Shown: piece after piece, positions 1 through 9,737 of the stretch
Layout of the letters: each line of letters opens with the position of its first letter
Numbering within the stretch: position 1 is the stretch's first letter
DNA from: Sphingobacteriales bacterium 50-39
Lineage (GTDB): Bacteria; Bacteroidota; Bacteroidia; Chitinophagales; Chitinophagaceae
Reading direction: 5' to 3'
Assembly (NCBI GenBank): GCA_001898505.1
Contig: MKTZ01000020.1
Coordinates: 172,558-236,557, forward strand
DNA length: 64,000 nucleotides
Notes under the pieces: model-generated
Told to the model about the DNA's origin: nothing
The model's database searches: none
The model's input: only the letters and a program-made list of their open reading frames with translations
Made by a program: the position numbers and the translations under genes

Positions 1-830
1 AGGCTTTTTATACCAGCCCGGTCCACGGATATTCCAATGAGTATCACCCCCTTCCCCAGGTGACAGACAGCGCCCGTACAGCCTTTTATGCGCAAACGGG
101 CTTTTTCTCGGGTGACGCCAATACGCTCGGCAGGGACAATGTAAATGCCTTCCATGGTTCCTTTACCATCGCCCATCACACGGGCATGCTCCAGGCATGG
201 TATGGCGGGGACCTGGGCCTGGGCAGCTATCATATGGGTCGGTGGGATGCTACTCCGGATATTCCATATTATCCCTTCCCTGCCCCTCCGTCGGTGCCTT
301 TCAACGCGGATGTACTGAATAGCTATTCAGGCAATCATTTCTTCGGTACAGCAGGCTTTCACGGAGGCGCCAATATCGTTGTCCCGGTGGCCGGCGGGGA
401 ATGGCGGATCATCGGCCTGGAAGGTTCCTTCAACCATGAGTTCGGGCAATACCTGAGCATCCGTCAGAAATTACCCGATACTGCCGCCTCCATCATAGCC
501 CGTAGCGCCAGCTATGGCACCCTGGGGATCTATTCCGAGCTCATTGGCAGCACGAAGAATGGAGAATTTGGGTTTCGTCTTGGGTTGGGAAGAGCGCTGG
601 GACGCCCCTATTGGAATCCGGACGTTTATGATTATAGGGCCGGACATTATATTTCTTACAGGTATTTCACCATGGGCGCCCATTACACGTATGACCGGTA
701 TACGTTCTTTGGACAATTCAACTTTGCTACCAGGACGGATGGAGCCAGTATCGGCATAGCCTACCGGCTGAACAGACCACGTACCGCCCCGGCCCGGTCC
801 TCTCACAGACGTGAAGTGCTGTATAAATGA
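1..830 (+). CDS. Outer-membrane beta-barrel-like protein, 3' part
   Basis: The reading frame is open from base 3 at the left edge, so the true start lies outside the window. A GTG at 60 is in frame but is not needed as a start. The visible 275 or so residues are rich in Gly, Tyr, Phe and Asn, with alternating hydrophobic and polar residues typical of membrane beta strands (for example 'GEFGFRLGLGRALG' and 'YTFFGQFNFATRT'). There are no helical membrane spans and no catalytic motif. The stop at 828-830 lies 3 bp from the stop of the convergent ABC-F gene. I do not recognise the family. An outer-membrane barrel is an inference from composition. Confidence 0.6.
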   Translation, partial: AFYTSPVHGYSNEYHPLPQVTDSARTAFYAQTGFFSGDANTLGRDNVNAFHGSFTIAHHTGMLQAWYGGDLGLGSYHMGRWDATPDIPYYPFPAPPSVPFNADVLNSYSGNHFFGTAGFHGGANIVVPVAGGEWRIIGLEGSFNHEFGQYLSIRQKLPDTAASIIARSASYGTLGIYSELIGSTKNGEFGFRLGLGRALGRPYWNPDVYDYRAGHYISYRYFTMGAHYTYDRYTFFGQFNFATRTDGASIGIAYRLNRPRTAPARSSHRREVLYK

Positions 831-833
831 TCT

Positions 834-2546
<1,713 letters not shown>

Positions 2547-3311
2547 TTATTTATCGCTGGAAAGCCCTGAAACCCCGTATTCTGCATTCAGACGGGCAAT
2601 ATTGCTGATGGATATCTCCTTGGGACAGACGGCTTCACAGGCTCCGGTAGCCGTACAGCTGCCAAACCCTTCCTTGTCCATTTGGGCTACCATGGCAGTC
2701 ACCCGGGTCTTACGCTCGGGGCCACCCTGGGGCAACAGGGCCAGATGAGAGACCTTCGCAGAGACAAACAACAAGGCAGAAGCATTCTTGCAGGCAGCTA
2801 CACAGGCTCCACAGCCGATACAGGCCGCCGATGCAAAGGCGGTATCAGCCTTGTCCTTCTCGACGGGAATGGAATTGGCATCGACGGCATTTCCCGTATT
2901 GACGGATATATACCCGCCCGCCTGGATGATCCTGTCAAAGGCGCTCCTGTCTACGACCAGGTCCTTGATGACGGGGAATGCGTTGGCCCTCCAGGGTTCC
3001 ACCACGATGGTATCCCCATCTTTGAACGCACGCATATGCAGCTGACAAGTGGTAGTACCTTCCCAGGGACCGTGCGGCCTGCCATTGATATACATGGAAC
3101 ACATACCGCAAATGCCTTCCCGGCAGTCATGGTCAAAAGAAATGGGATCTTTCCCCTCCGTGACCAGCCGCTCATTCAGGACATCAAACATCTCCAAAAA
3201 GGACATTTCCGAAGAAATATCGCTAACGGAATAAGTCTCAAAACCCCCACGGTCCTTCTTGTTCTTTTGCCTCCATACTTTCAGCGTGAGATTCATCGTG
3301 TAATGTTCCAT
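2547..3311 (-). CDS. sdhB: Succinate dehydrogenase/fumarate reductase iron-sulfur subunit
   Basis: Electron-transfer subunit of complex II, 254 residues. It carries electrons from the flavin of SdhA to quinone at SdhC, on the cytoplasmic face of the inner membrane. The N-terminal ferredoxin domain holds the [2Fe-2S] ligands in 'CREGICGMC' plus a downstream Cys. The C-terminal domain holds '[11 protein letters not shown]' and '[12 protein letters not shown]' for the [4Fe-4S] and [3Fe-4S] clusters. It is the last gene of the sdhC-sdhA-x-x-sdhB operon and lies 3 bp after the cyclotransferase-like gene. A second in-frame ATG at 3296 (MNLTLKVW) is an alternative start. Confidence 0.95.
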   Translation of the reverse strand: MEHYTMNLTLKVWRQKNKKDRGGFETYSVSDISSEMSFLEMFDVLNERLVTEGKDPISFDHDCREGICGMCSMYINGRPHGPWEGTTTCQLHMRAFKDGDTIVVEPWRANAFPVIKDLVVDRSAFDRIIQAGGYISVNTGNAVDANSIPVEKDKADTAFASAACIGCGACVAACKNASALLFVSAKVSHLALLPQGGPERKTRVTAMVAQMDKEGFGSCTATGACEAVCPKEISISNIARLNAEYGVSGLSSDK

Positions 3312-3314
3312 ATA

Positions 3315-3725
3315 TTAAATGGTCTTGTTTTTCAAATAATTCAAATAATCCTTATGCCGGATCTTCACTTTGCCCGACGGGTCGAAATTGTACCAGTAGA
3401 TCCAGGCCTTTTTCGTCTCCCCCGTACGCAGCCGCACATTGGTCTTTTTCCGCACAAACTCGGCCGTCTTGTCCTCTGGTCCCGAAAGACCTTCATACTT
3501 GTCCAGCACTTTCAATACCCGTTCAGGGTCGGTCAAAAGGAACAGGTCCCCGATGACCTCGGTGCCCTTGCTGTCCCGGATGGCGCCTGGATATCTTCCA
3601 ATATCGTATAAAGACGCTCCAACCTTCCCCTGTCCCACATATTGCACATGAGCCGCGACCTTATTCTTCAATTTCAGATCGTAATTCTTCCGCAAGGTCC
3701 CATATACAAATAAATAGTCGGCCAT
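3315..3725 (-). CDS. Gamma-glutamylcyclotransferase-like (GGCT/AIG2) protein
   Basis: 136 residues, the usual length of small AIG2/YtfP-type proteins. The N-terminus 'LFVYGTLR' is the hallmark substrate-binding loop. 'VLDKYEG' in the middle is where the family places its catalytic glutamate. The fold releases 5-oxoproline from gamma-glutamyl or related amine-linked substrates, but the substrate cannot be read from the sequence. The gene is packed between sdhB (3 bp) and a small membrane-anchored gene (2 bp), so it should be co-transcribed with complex II. That is an odd location for this family. Confidence 0.8.
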   Translation of the reverse strand: MADYLFVYGTLRKNYDLKLKNKVAAHVQYVGQGKVGASLYDIGRYPGAIRDSKGTEVIGDLFLLTDPERVLKVLDKYEGLSGPEDKTAEFVRKKTNVRLRTGETKKAWIYWYNFDPSGKVKIRHKDYLNYLKNKTI

Positions 3726-3727
3726 CT

Positions 3728-4165
3728 CTATACGTATTCTAAAAGAGCTTTCAATTTTTCAAAACTGTATTTTTCGATCCACACCCGGCAGTTTGGTTCG
3801 TCTTTGATCTTCTTTAGATAATAATCGAAGATCTCATTCACTTCCTCAAATTTGATCTGCCGCCTCGAATACAATACTCCGATGAATTCAAAAAAGTTTA
3901 AAAAATCGGTGAACTTTTCTTCATTTTCCCGCTGGTTCGGCCCCGAAAGCTTGCCAGGGAGCTCATCATAATCCAGCCAGCCCCTCACTTCTTTATAAAC
4001 AGAACTTTCAAAAAACTTCTCGAACAGCGATTTCACCCATTCTGCCCGCTTGAGCCTGGTCTGGTTCAAATAATTGATGGCAGCTACCAATACACCGGCC
4101 CCTGTTGCCAGCGCACCGATGATCTTTGCCCCCCATTCTATCCATTCAGGCCAGGTCCATTCCAT
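3728..4165 (-). CDS. Small membrane-anchored protein of unknown function inside the sdh operon
   Basis: 145 residues. One hydrophobic segment at about residues 12-32 (GAKIIGALATGAGVLVAAI) anchors it. The remainder is a charged helical domain with 'FFESSVYKEVRGWLDYDE' and 'FLNFFEFIGVLYSRRQIKFE', reminiscent of DUF4760-type proteins, but this is only a resemblance. It lies 18 bp downstream of sdhA and 2 bp upstream of the cyclotransferase-like gene. There is no catalytic motif. A role in complex II assembly or stability would be a guess from position alone. Confidence 0.7.
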   Translation of the reverse strand: MEWTWPEWIEWGAKIIGALATGAGVLVAAINYLNQTRLKRAEWVKSLFEKFFESSVYKEVRGWLDYDELPGKLSGPNQRENEEKFTDFLNFFEFIGVLYSRRQIKFEEVNEIFDYYLKKIKDEPNCRVWIEKYSFEKLKALLEYV

Positions 4166-4183
4166 AGCATATTGTTTGATCGG

Positions 4184-6157
4184 CTATTTATAGCTTCGCT
4201 GACTGGGATGCACTACCTCGAACTCGAGGGGCTCCTTGTGAAGCTCCCAATTGCCCTCTCCCGTGAATTCCCAGGCAGCCACAAAAGAAAAATGATCATC
4301 GTCACGCCTGGCCTCTCCATCCTCTGTCTGCATCTCTTCGCGGAAATGGCCTCCACAGCTCTCCCTTCTTTGCAGGGCGTCCATGCACATCAGCTCGCCT
4401 AATTCAATGAAATCCGCTACCCTGCCCGCCTTATCCAGCTCGGGGTTGAACTCATCGATATCTCCCGTCACCCGTACATCCCGCCAGAACTCTTCCTTCA
4501 GCGCCTTTATCTCCTGAATGGCTTCCTTCAGCCCCGCTTCATTCCTGGCCATGCCGCACTTGTCCCACATGATCTTGCCCAGCCGTTTGTGAAAGCTTTC
4601 GGGGCTTTGCTTGCCATCGATATGTTTTAACTGGCTGATCCTATCTGCTACAGCCTTTTCAGCCGCCTCGAACGCAGGATGGGAAGTTGCAATAGCTGCC
4701 GTACGTATCTCCCCGGACAGATAATTCCCAATAGTATACGGTATCACGAAGTATCCGTCGGCCAGCCCCTGCATCAACGCAGAAGCCCCCAGCCTGTTGG
4801 CTCCATGATCACTGAAATTGGCCTCGCCCAGCGCATACAATCCGGGAACGGTTGTCATCAGCTCATAATCCACCCACAGCCCGCCCATCGTATAATGCAC
4901 GGCCGGATAGATCCGCATCGGCGTCGTATAAGGATCCTCACCCGTGATCTTGTTGTACATGTCGAAAAGATTGCCGTACTTCTCCTTTACCACATCGACC
5001 CCATGCTTACGGATCTCTTCAGCTGAAGGATTATCGATGCTGTGTTTACGACATTCTATTTTGCCATATCTTTCGATGGCAGATGCATAATCCAGGTAGA
5101 CCGCCTGTTTGGAAGACCCTACGCCGAATCCTGCATCGCATCTTTCCTTGGCGGCCCGGGAAGCCACGTCACGCGGTACCAGGTTACCAAAAGCAGGATA
5201 TCTTCTTTCTAAATAGTAATCCCTTTCCTCTTCAGGTATCTCGTTGGGTTTGCGCGGATCGTTCTTTTGTTTGGGAACCCATATCCGGCCGTCATTGCGG
5301 AGCGACTCCGACATGAGGGTCAGCTTGGACTGATGATCCCCCGTGACAGGAATGCAGGTTGGATGTATCTGTGTAAAACAGGGGTTTCCAAAATACGCCC
5401 CTTTCTTATGGGCCTTCCAGGCAGCGGTTACATTGCTGCCCATGGCGTTGGTAGAAAGATAAAAAACATTACCATATCCGCCGCTGCACAGCAATACGGC
5501 ATGTCCAAAATGTCTTTCCAGCTGGCCTGTGATCAGGTTGCGCGCAATAATACCACGGGCCTTCCCATCGATGACCACCACATCCAGCATCTCATGCCGG
5601 GTATACATCTCGACATTGCCGAGCGCCACCTGGCGCTCCAGTGCCTGATAAGCCCCTATCAGCAACTGCTGCCCTGTCTGGCCCGCCGCGTAAAAAGTAC
5701 GCTGTACCTGGGTCCCACCGAACGACCGGTTGCTGAGCAAGCCCCCGTATTCACGAGCAAAAGGCACCCCCTGCGCCACACACTGGTCGATAATGTTGGC
5801 GCTCACCTCCGCCAGACGATGGACATTGGCTTCACGCGAGCGGTAGTCGCCTCCCTTTACCGTATCGTAGAACAGACGAAATATGCTGTCCCCGTCATTC
5901 TGATAATTTTTGGCGGCATTGATCCCTCCCTGGGCCGCAATGCTGTGCGCCCGGCGCGGAGAGTCCTGGAAACAAAATGCCTTTACTTTATATCCCAGCT
6001 CACCTAAAGCAGCCGCTGCCGAGGCCCCGGCCAGCCCGGTGCCGATAATGATCACTTCCAGGTTGCGCTTATTCGCAGGATTCACCAGCTTAACATGTCC
6101 CTTATAATCTTCCCATTTCTTATCTAAAGGGCCGGCAGGAATGTTTGATTTCAGCAT
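4184..6157 (-). CDS. sdhA: Succinate dehydrogenase/fumarate reductase flavoprotein subunit
   Basis: Catalytic subunit of complex II, 657 residues, oxidising succinate to fumarate with covalently bound FAD. The FAD-binding dinucleotide motif '[16 protein letters not shown]' is near residue 37. '[13 protein letters not shown]' contains the His expected to carry the covalent flavin. Substrate-site segments such as '[20 protein letters not shown]' and the C-terminal '[18 protein letters not shown]' are present. The N-terminal extension '[19 protein letters not shown]' is typical of Bacteroidota type-B enzymes. It follows sdhC by 37 bp in the same operon. Confidence 0.95.
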   Translation of the reverse strand: MLKSNIPAGPLDKKWEDYKGHVKLVNPANKRNLEVIIIGTGLAGASAAAALGELGYKVKAFCFQDSPRRAHSIAAQGGINAAKNYQNDGDSIFRLFYDTVKGGDYRSREANVHRLAEVSANIIDQCVAQGVPFAREYGGLLSNRSFGGTQVQRTFYAAGQTGQQLLIGAYQALERQVALGNVEMYTRHEMLDVVVIDGKARGIIARNLITGQLERHFGHAVLLCSGGYGNVFYLSTNAMGSNVTAAWKAHKKGAYFGNPCFTQIHPTCIPVTGDHQSKLTLMSESLRNDGRIWVPKQKNDPRKPNEIPEEERDYYLERRYPAFGNLVPRDVASRAAKERCDAGFGVGSSKQAVYLDYASAIERYGKIECRKHSIDNPSAEEIRKHGVDVVKEKYGNLFDMYNKITGEDPYTTPMRIYPAVHYTMGGLWVDYELMTTVPGLYALGEANFSDHGANRLGASALMQGLADGYFVIPYTIGNYLSGEIRTAAIATSHPAFEAAEKAVADRISQLKHIDGKQSPESFHKRLGKIMWDKCGMARNEAGLKEAIQEIKALKEEFWRDVRVTGDIDEFNPELDKAGRVADFIELGELMCMDALQRRESCGGHFREEMQTEDGEARRDDDHFSFVAAWEFTGEGNWELHKEPLEFEVVHPSQRSYK

Positions 6158-6194
6158 GACGTATATGTTTCTAAGCTTTGTTTATTGTATTCTT

Positions 6195-6881
6195 TTATTG
6201 AACCCAGTCAAAATACATAGAGATGGGCATCATGGCAAAGGCCAGGGGGACGATGATGGAAAAACCAACCCCCACGGCATTGATCAGGTGCAGGTAACGG
6301 TTATTGGACAGCCCCAGGCTCCGCCAGGCGCTTTGAAATCCATGCAGCAGATGGTAGGCCAGAGAGATACAGGCCACCACATAAAGGATCACTACCCATA
6401 ATTGAGAAAAAGTATCCTTCATCAGGCCGAACAGATCGTGTACGGGAACTCCGCTCTCATAGGTGGCCTCCGACATGTCCGTAAAACGGGAGGGTATCCA
6501 GAACTGCTTCCAGTGTATGATGAGAAAGATAAGGACGATGGTGCCCAGCAGACCCATGCTGCGGGAATACCATTTACTGCCCGCATTGCCCATAGGCACC
6601 TGGTAGCCGATGCTTCTCTTCTTCCGGTTTTGAAAGGTCAGGACCAGCCCCTGTATGATATGTATAAAAAATCCAACAAACAACCCCACTTCCAGTATAC
6701 GGATCACGACAGTAGCGCCCATAAAATGAGCAGCCTTGTTGAACATCTCACCCCCATCCATGGCCCACATACAGGCATTGATACCTACATGCACCACCAG
6801 AAAAAGGATCAGGAATATTCCCGTGAGACCCATTACGAACTTTTTGCCTACGGAAGAAGTAAAGAATTCAGACCATTTCAT
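6195..6881 (-). CDS. sdhC: Succinate dehydrogenase cytochrome b subunit (five-helix, di-heme type)
   Basis: Membrane anchor of complex II, 228 residues with five predicted helices (about 15-38, 58-80, 108-126, 157-180 and 200-220). Histidines within helices ('VVHVG', 'FIHIIQG', 'IIHWKQFW', 'YHLLHGFQ') are the expected ligands of two b hemes. A single subunit of this kind matches the type-B succinate:quinone oxidoreductases of Bacteroidota and Wolinella rather than the SdhC/SdhD pair of E. coli. It is the first gene of the sdh operon, with a -7 box about 47 nt upstream. Confidence 0.9.
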   Translation of the reverse strand: MKWSEFFTSSVGKKFVMGLTGIFLILFLVVHVGINACMWAMDGGEMFNKAAHFMGATVVIRILEVGLFVGFFIHIIQGLVLTFQNRKKRSIGYQVPMGNAGSKWYSRSMGLLGTIVLIFLIIHWKQFWIPSRFTDMSEATYESGVPVHDLFGLMKDTFSQLWVVILYVVACISLAYHLLHGFQSAWRSLGLSNNRYLHLINAVGVGFSIIVPLAFAMMPISMYFDWVQ

Positions 6882-6927
6882 AATTTGACTGCTATATTAT
6901 AAGTGAAACCGACCTCGGAGAACTGCG

Positions 6928-6935
6928 CAAATTTA
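6928..6935 (-). promoter_or_regulatory. Promoter of the sdh operon
   Basis: TAAATTTG on the minus strand is a full match to TAnnTTTG. A run of six T lies 17-22 nt upstream where the -33 TTTG is expected. The start codon of sdhC follows 46 nt downstream. Confidence 0.6.
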
Positions 6936-7055
6936 GCACAGGAATGCTTTTAAAAAATCTTTTACTTTAACTTTTTTACACTGATGATCAACCCCTCACG
7001 GAGGACTTCCACCCATTTTTCATGTTAAATCCCCGTTGTTTAGTATATTAGCCGC

Positions 7056-7063
7056 CAATTTTG
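7056..7063 (+). promoter_or_regulatory. Probable promoter of accD
   Basis: CAATTTTG (7 of 8 matches to TAnnTTTG) is preceded at about 19-21 nt by GTTGTTTA as a -33 candidate. Transcription from here would give a leader of about 135 nt that contains the two-hairpin element at 7119-7160. Confidence 0.45.
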
Positions 7064-7118
7064 GGCCGTTCCGGACCTTGGCGCAGGCTGTCTGCCCGAT
7101 CACGCCCGGATACAACGC

Positions 7119-7160
7119 CAAAGAACCGCAGGTTCTTGTCCCGTGGACGGACATTAATTA
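7119..7160 (+). repeat. Two-hairpin intergenic element, copy 1 (accD leader)
   Basis: Hairpin 1 is aagaacc/gca/ggttctt (7121-7137). Hairpin 2 is gtcc/cgt/ggac (7138-7148). The tail is ggacattaatt. The same layout with different but still paired stems recurs at 22905, 31913 and, inverted, at 44415. Confidence 0.6.
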
Positions 7161-7206
7161 TGAGGGTGTTTCGTGTAGTGGGGAATTAAAAAACAATGTG
7201 ACAAAC

Positions 7207-8124
7207 ATGAAGACCATGAAAGAGGAAGACTTTGAAGCAAACCTGGCAGGTGATGAAGGGCAAAGTGAAGAGAGCAAGAGCGGTTGGTTCAGGCGCATCA
7301 AAAAAGGCATTCTGACAAGTACAGCCGAAAAAAAGGAAACTCCCGAGGGCCTTTGGACCAAGTGCCCGAACTGCAATTATATATGTACGGTGACGGAATT
7401 GAGGGAAAACCTCTTCGTATGCCCTAAATGCAGTCACCACCATCGCATCGGCAGCAGCGAATACTTTGAAATCCTTTTTAACGACAATCAATATGAAGTG
7501 CTGTTCGAGAACATCCGGTCAAAGGACTTCCTTCACTTCACCGACCTGAAATCCTACCAGAAACGACTGGAAGAAACATGGGCCAAGACGGATATCACGG
7601 ACTCTATCCGTGTGGCCGCGGGCGAAATAAAGGAACATAGAATGGTGGTAGGATGTATGGATTTTGAATTCATCGGCGGCTCCCTGGGCAGCGTCATGGG
7701 AGAAAGGATAAGCCGTGCTGCGGACTATTGCCTCGAACACCGTGTCCCCCTCCTGATCATCTGCAAGTCCGGCGGAGCGCGTATGATGGAGAGCGCCTTC
7801 TCATTGATGCAGCTGGCCAAAGTATCCGGTAAGCTGTCCCAGCTGACAGATGCCAGGATCCCTTATATTTCACTACTCACCGACCCCTCTTTCGGAGGCA
7901 TTTCCGCGTCCTTCGGTATGCTGGGTGATCTGAATATCGCCGAACCCGGCGCCCTCATAGGATTTGCAGGCCCCCGGGTCATCAAAGAGACTATTAAAAA
8001 AGACCTTCCGGAAGGCTTCCAGCGCAGCGAATTTCTCCTGGAACACGGATTCCTGGATTTTATCGTCAGCCGGAAAGAGCTGAAGGAAAGGATCGCCACC
8101 CTGCTGACCCTGTTCAAATCCTGA
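7207..8124 (+). CDS. accD: Acetyl-CoA carboxylase carboxyltransferase subunit beta
   Basis: 305 residues. Beta half of the carboxyltransferase that moves CO2 from biotin to acetyl-CoA to make malonyl-CoA, the first committed step of fatty acid synthesis. The N-terminal zinc ribbon 'CPNC...CPKC' is complete. The crotonase-like core shows '[15 protein letters not shown]', '[10 protein letters not shown]', '[11 protein letters not shown]' and 'GFAGPRVI'. The frame stays open upstream to a TTG at 7036, but that stretch covers the promoter and hairpin leader and has no family match. The ATG at 7207 (or 7216) leading into '[10 protein letters not shown]' is preferred. smpB follows after 35 bp. Confidence 0.95.
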   Translation: MKTMKEEDFEANLAGDEGQSEESKSGWFRRIKKGILTSTAEKKETPEGLWTKCPNCNYICTVTELRENLFVCPKCSHHHRIGSSEYFEILFNDNQYEVLFENIRSKDFLHFTDLKSYQKRLEETWAKTDITDSIRVAAGEIKEHRMVVGCMDFEFIGGSLGSVMGERISRAADYCLEHRVPLLIICKSGGARMMESAFSLMQLAKVSGKLSQLTDARIPYISLLTDPSFGGISASFGMLGDLNIAEPGALIGFAGPRVIKETIKKDLPEGFQRSEFLLEHGFLDFIVSRKELKERIATLLTLFKS

Positions 8125-8159
8125 TCCGGGCTCGTTATCCCAAGGACAGACATTCAATT

Positions 8160-8603
8160 ATGAGCGAGATCAAGAATCGAAGTGCCTATCACGACTATTT
8201 CATCGAAGACAAATACGATGCAGGCATGGTATTGGCAGGCACCGAGGTAAAGTCCATCCGGGAAGGAAAGGTCAACTTCGTGGACAGTTTCTGCACCTTC
8301 CACAACGGTGAGCTTTGGGTAAAGAACATGCACATCGCGGAATACAGACTGGGTACCACCAATAACCATATAGCCGTCCACGATCGCAAACTGCTCCTGA
8401 CCCGCCGCGAGCTGCGCAAGCTGGAGAATAAGCTCAAGGACAAAGGCTATACCATCATCCCTCTCCGTATCTTCTTCTCCGAAAAAGGCCTCGCCAAAAT
8501 GGAGATCGGGCTGGCCAGGGGAAAGAAGCTTTATGATAAAAGGGAGAGCATCAAACAAAGGGACACCGAAAAAGAAATAAAAAGGTATCTTAACAGGCCA
8601 TAA
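8160..8603 (+). CDS. smpB: SsrA-binding protein
   Basis: 147 residues, full length for the family. It binds tmRNA and delivers it to stalled ribosomes for trans-translation. Hallmarks are '[14 protein letters not shown]' in the OB-fold, 'HIAEYRLG', '[10 protein letters not shown]', and the basic C-terminal tail '[15 protein letters not shown]', which inserts in the decoding centre. An AAGGA lies 8-12 nt before the ATG. No tmRNA gene is visible in the window. The next gene starts 6 bp after the stop, so the two are probably co-transcribed. Confidence 0.95.
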   Translation: MSEIKNRSAYHDYFIEDKYDAGMVLAGTEVKSIREGKVNFVDSFCTFHNGELWVKNMHIAEYRLGTTNNHIAVHDRKLLLTRRELRKLENKLKDKGYTIIPLRIFFSEKGLAKMEIGLARGKKLYDKRESIKQRDTEKEIKRYLNRP

Positions 8604-8609
8604 GACCTG

Positions 8610-9719
8610 ATGCAAAGACTTTTAATCATATTTTGCCTGCTTACCGCACAACGGCTGTGTGCTCAAACCGTCACGGCCACCGGATCCTGGTATGGACGCG
8701 CCGACGTGGAAATGGCCGGCATGCACAACAACTACCTGACCGAGCTCGTCATCAAACAGACGGGCAACAGGGTGGATGGCATCTTCGGCTATTATTTCCG
8801 CGACAAATACCAGAGCTTTTTCGTCCACGGCCGGTACAACCCAAAGACAAGAGAAGTCATTATCCTGAACATCCCCATCATCTATTTCAATTCCAATTCC
8901 ACCGTCAATAGCATCGACTGCAACACCAACTTCGTTGGCGTCATCATAAGCAGCCGCGTCAAAACCACCCTTAAAGGAGCTTTTTATCATGATGAGAAAT
9001 ACAAATACCTCTGTCCCGACGTGAAAGTATCGTATACACTCGATAAGGATGAGAAACCCCAGCCCGACATACAGCAGGAGGTGACAAATGCCGCTCCCAG
9101 GATCTGGAAACCACAGGCGGACGACTATGTGGTGGATGCCTTCAAAACAGATCAGACTCCCCCAACTACGGCCGCTGCCCGACCGGCCGACACTCCCTTG
9201 ACAGTCAAAACCGATACCCCCACGGTGGTCAAAACGGAGCTGCCGGCCAAACCCCTGGATACAGCTATTGCCCGGCAGCCGATCATCAAAACAGAGGTGG
9301 CCGCCATCACGGCTGCTCCTATCTCCGACCCTGCTAAAGAGGACAGCAGGCTCATCACGGAATCTTTCTCTAAAAGAAAGGAGATCATTACAAAGACACT
9401 GGAAGTGGAGTCCGACTCCATACGCCTGAGCTTCTATGACAACGGAGAAATAGACGGGGACAGCATTTCCGTATTCGTCAACAACCAGGTCGTCCTCACC
9501 CATCAGGAACTGGCCGCCAAAGCCCTGACCTTATACCTCCACCTGGACAGCACCAGGGATGTGAATGAGATCGGCATGTTCGCGGAAAATCTTGGAAAGT
9601 ACCCGCCCAATACGGCCCTCATGGTGATCACGGACGGTAAGAACAGATACGAAGTATTCATGAGCAGCAGCCTGACAGAAAATGCAACCATCCGGATAAG
9701 ACGTAAAAAGAGCCCCTGA
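8610..9719 (+). CDS. Secreted protein of unknown function
   Basis: 369 residues. A clear Sec signal peptide ends at 'LCAQ' (about residue 19). The N-terminal domain (about 20-145) has beta-rich segments such as 'GSWYGRADVEMAGMHNNYLTEL' split by short loops. A Pro/Thr/Lys-rich linker (about 165-235) follows, then a C-terminal beta domain (about 255-369) with 'SDSIRLSFYDNGEIDGDSISVFVNN'. That last segment resembles C-terminal domains of Bacteroidota periplasmic proteins. No catalytic residues are recognisable. It is transcribed with smpB, and its stop codon lies within the stem of the terminator at 9707-9732. Confidence 0.75.
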   Translation: MQRLLIIFCLLTAQRLCAQTVTATGSWYGRADVEMAGMHNNYLTELVIKQTGNRVDGIFGYYFRDKYQSFFVHGRYNPKTREVIILNIPIIYFNSNSTVNSIDCNTNFVGVIISSRVKTTLKGAFYHDEKYKYLCPDVKVSYTLDKDEKPQPDIQQEVTNAAPRIWKPQADDYVVDAFKTDQTPPTTAAARPADTPLTVKTDTPTVVKTELPAKPLDTAIARQPIIKTEVAAITAAPISDPAKEDSRLITESFSKRKEIITKTLEVESDSIRLSFYDNGEIDGDSISVFVNNQVVLTHQELAAKALTLYLHLDSTRDVNEIGMFAENLGKYPPNTALMVITDGKNRYEVFMSSSLTENATIRIRRKKSP

Positions 9720-9732
9720 TCAGGGGCTCTTT
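9707..9732. terminator. Bidirectional terminator between the secreted-protein gene and parC
   Basis: A perfect 26-bp palindrome with T-runs on both flanks (AAAAA before, CGTTTTT after) sits between convergent genes. The TGA of the plus-strand gene (9717-9719) is inside the stem. Confidence 0.85.
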
Positions 9733-9737
9733 CGTTT

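Noticed and set aside
2682..3611. Open frame of 309 codons on the plus strand opposite sdhB and the GGCT-like gene
   Set aside because: Antisense to strongly recognised genes, no family resemblance, composition of a shadow frame.
7036..7206. N-terminal extension of accD from a TTG codon
   Set aside because: Covers the promoter region and hairpin element, lacks family similarity; AccD starts near the zinc ribbon.
8622..9503. Open frame of 293 codons opposite the secreted-protein gene
   Set aside because: The plus-strand gene has a signal peptide, operon context and terminator; the minus frame has none.
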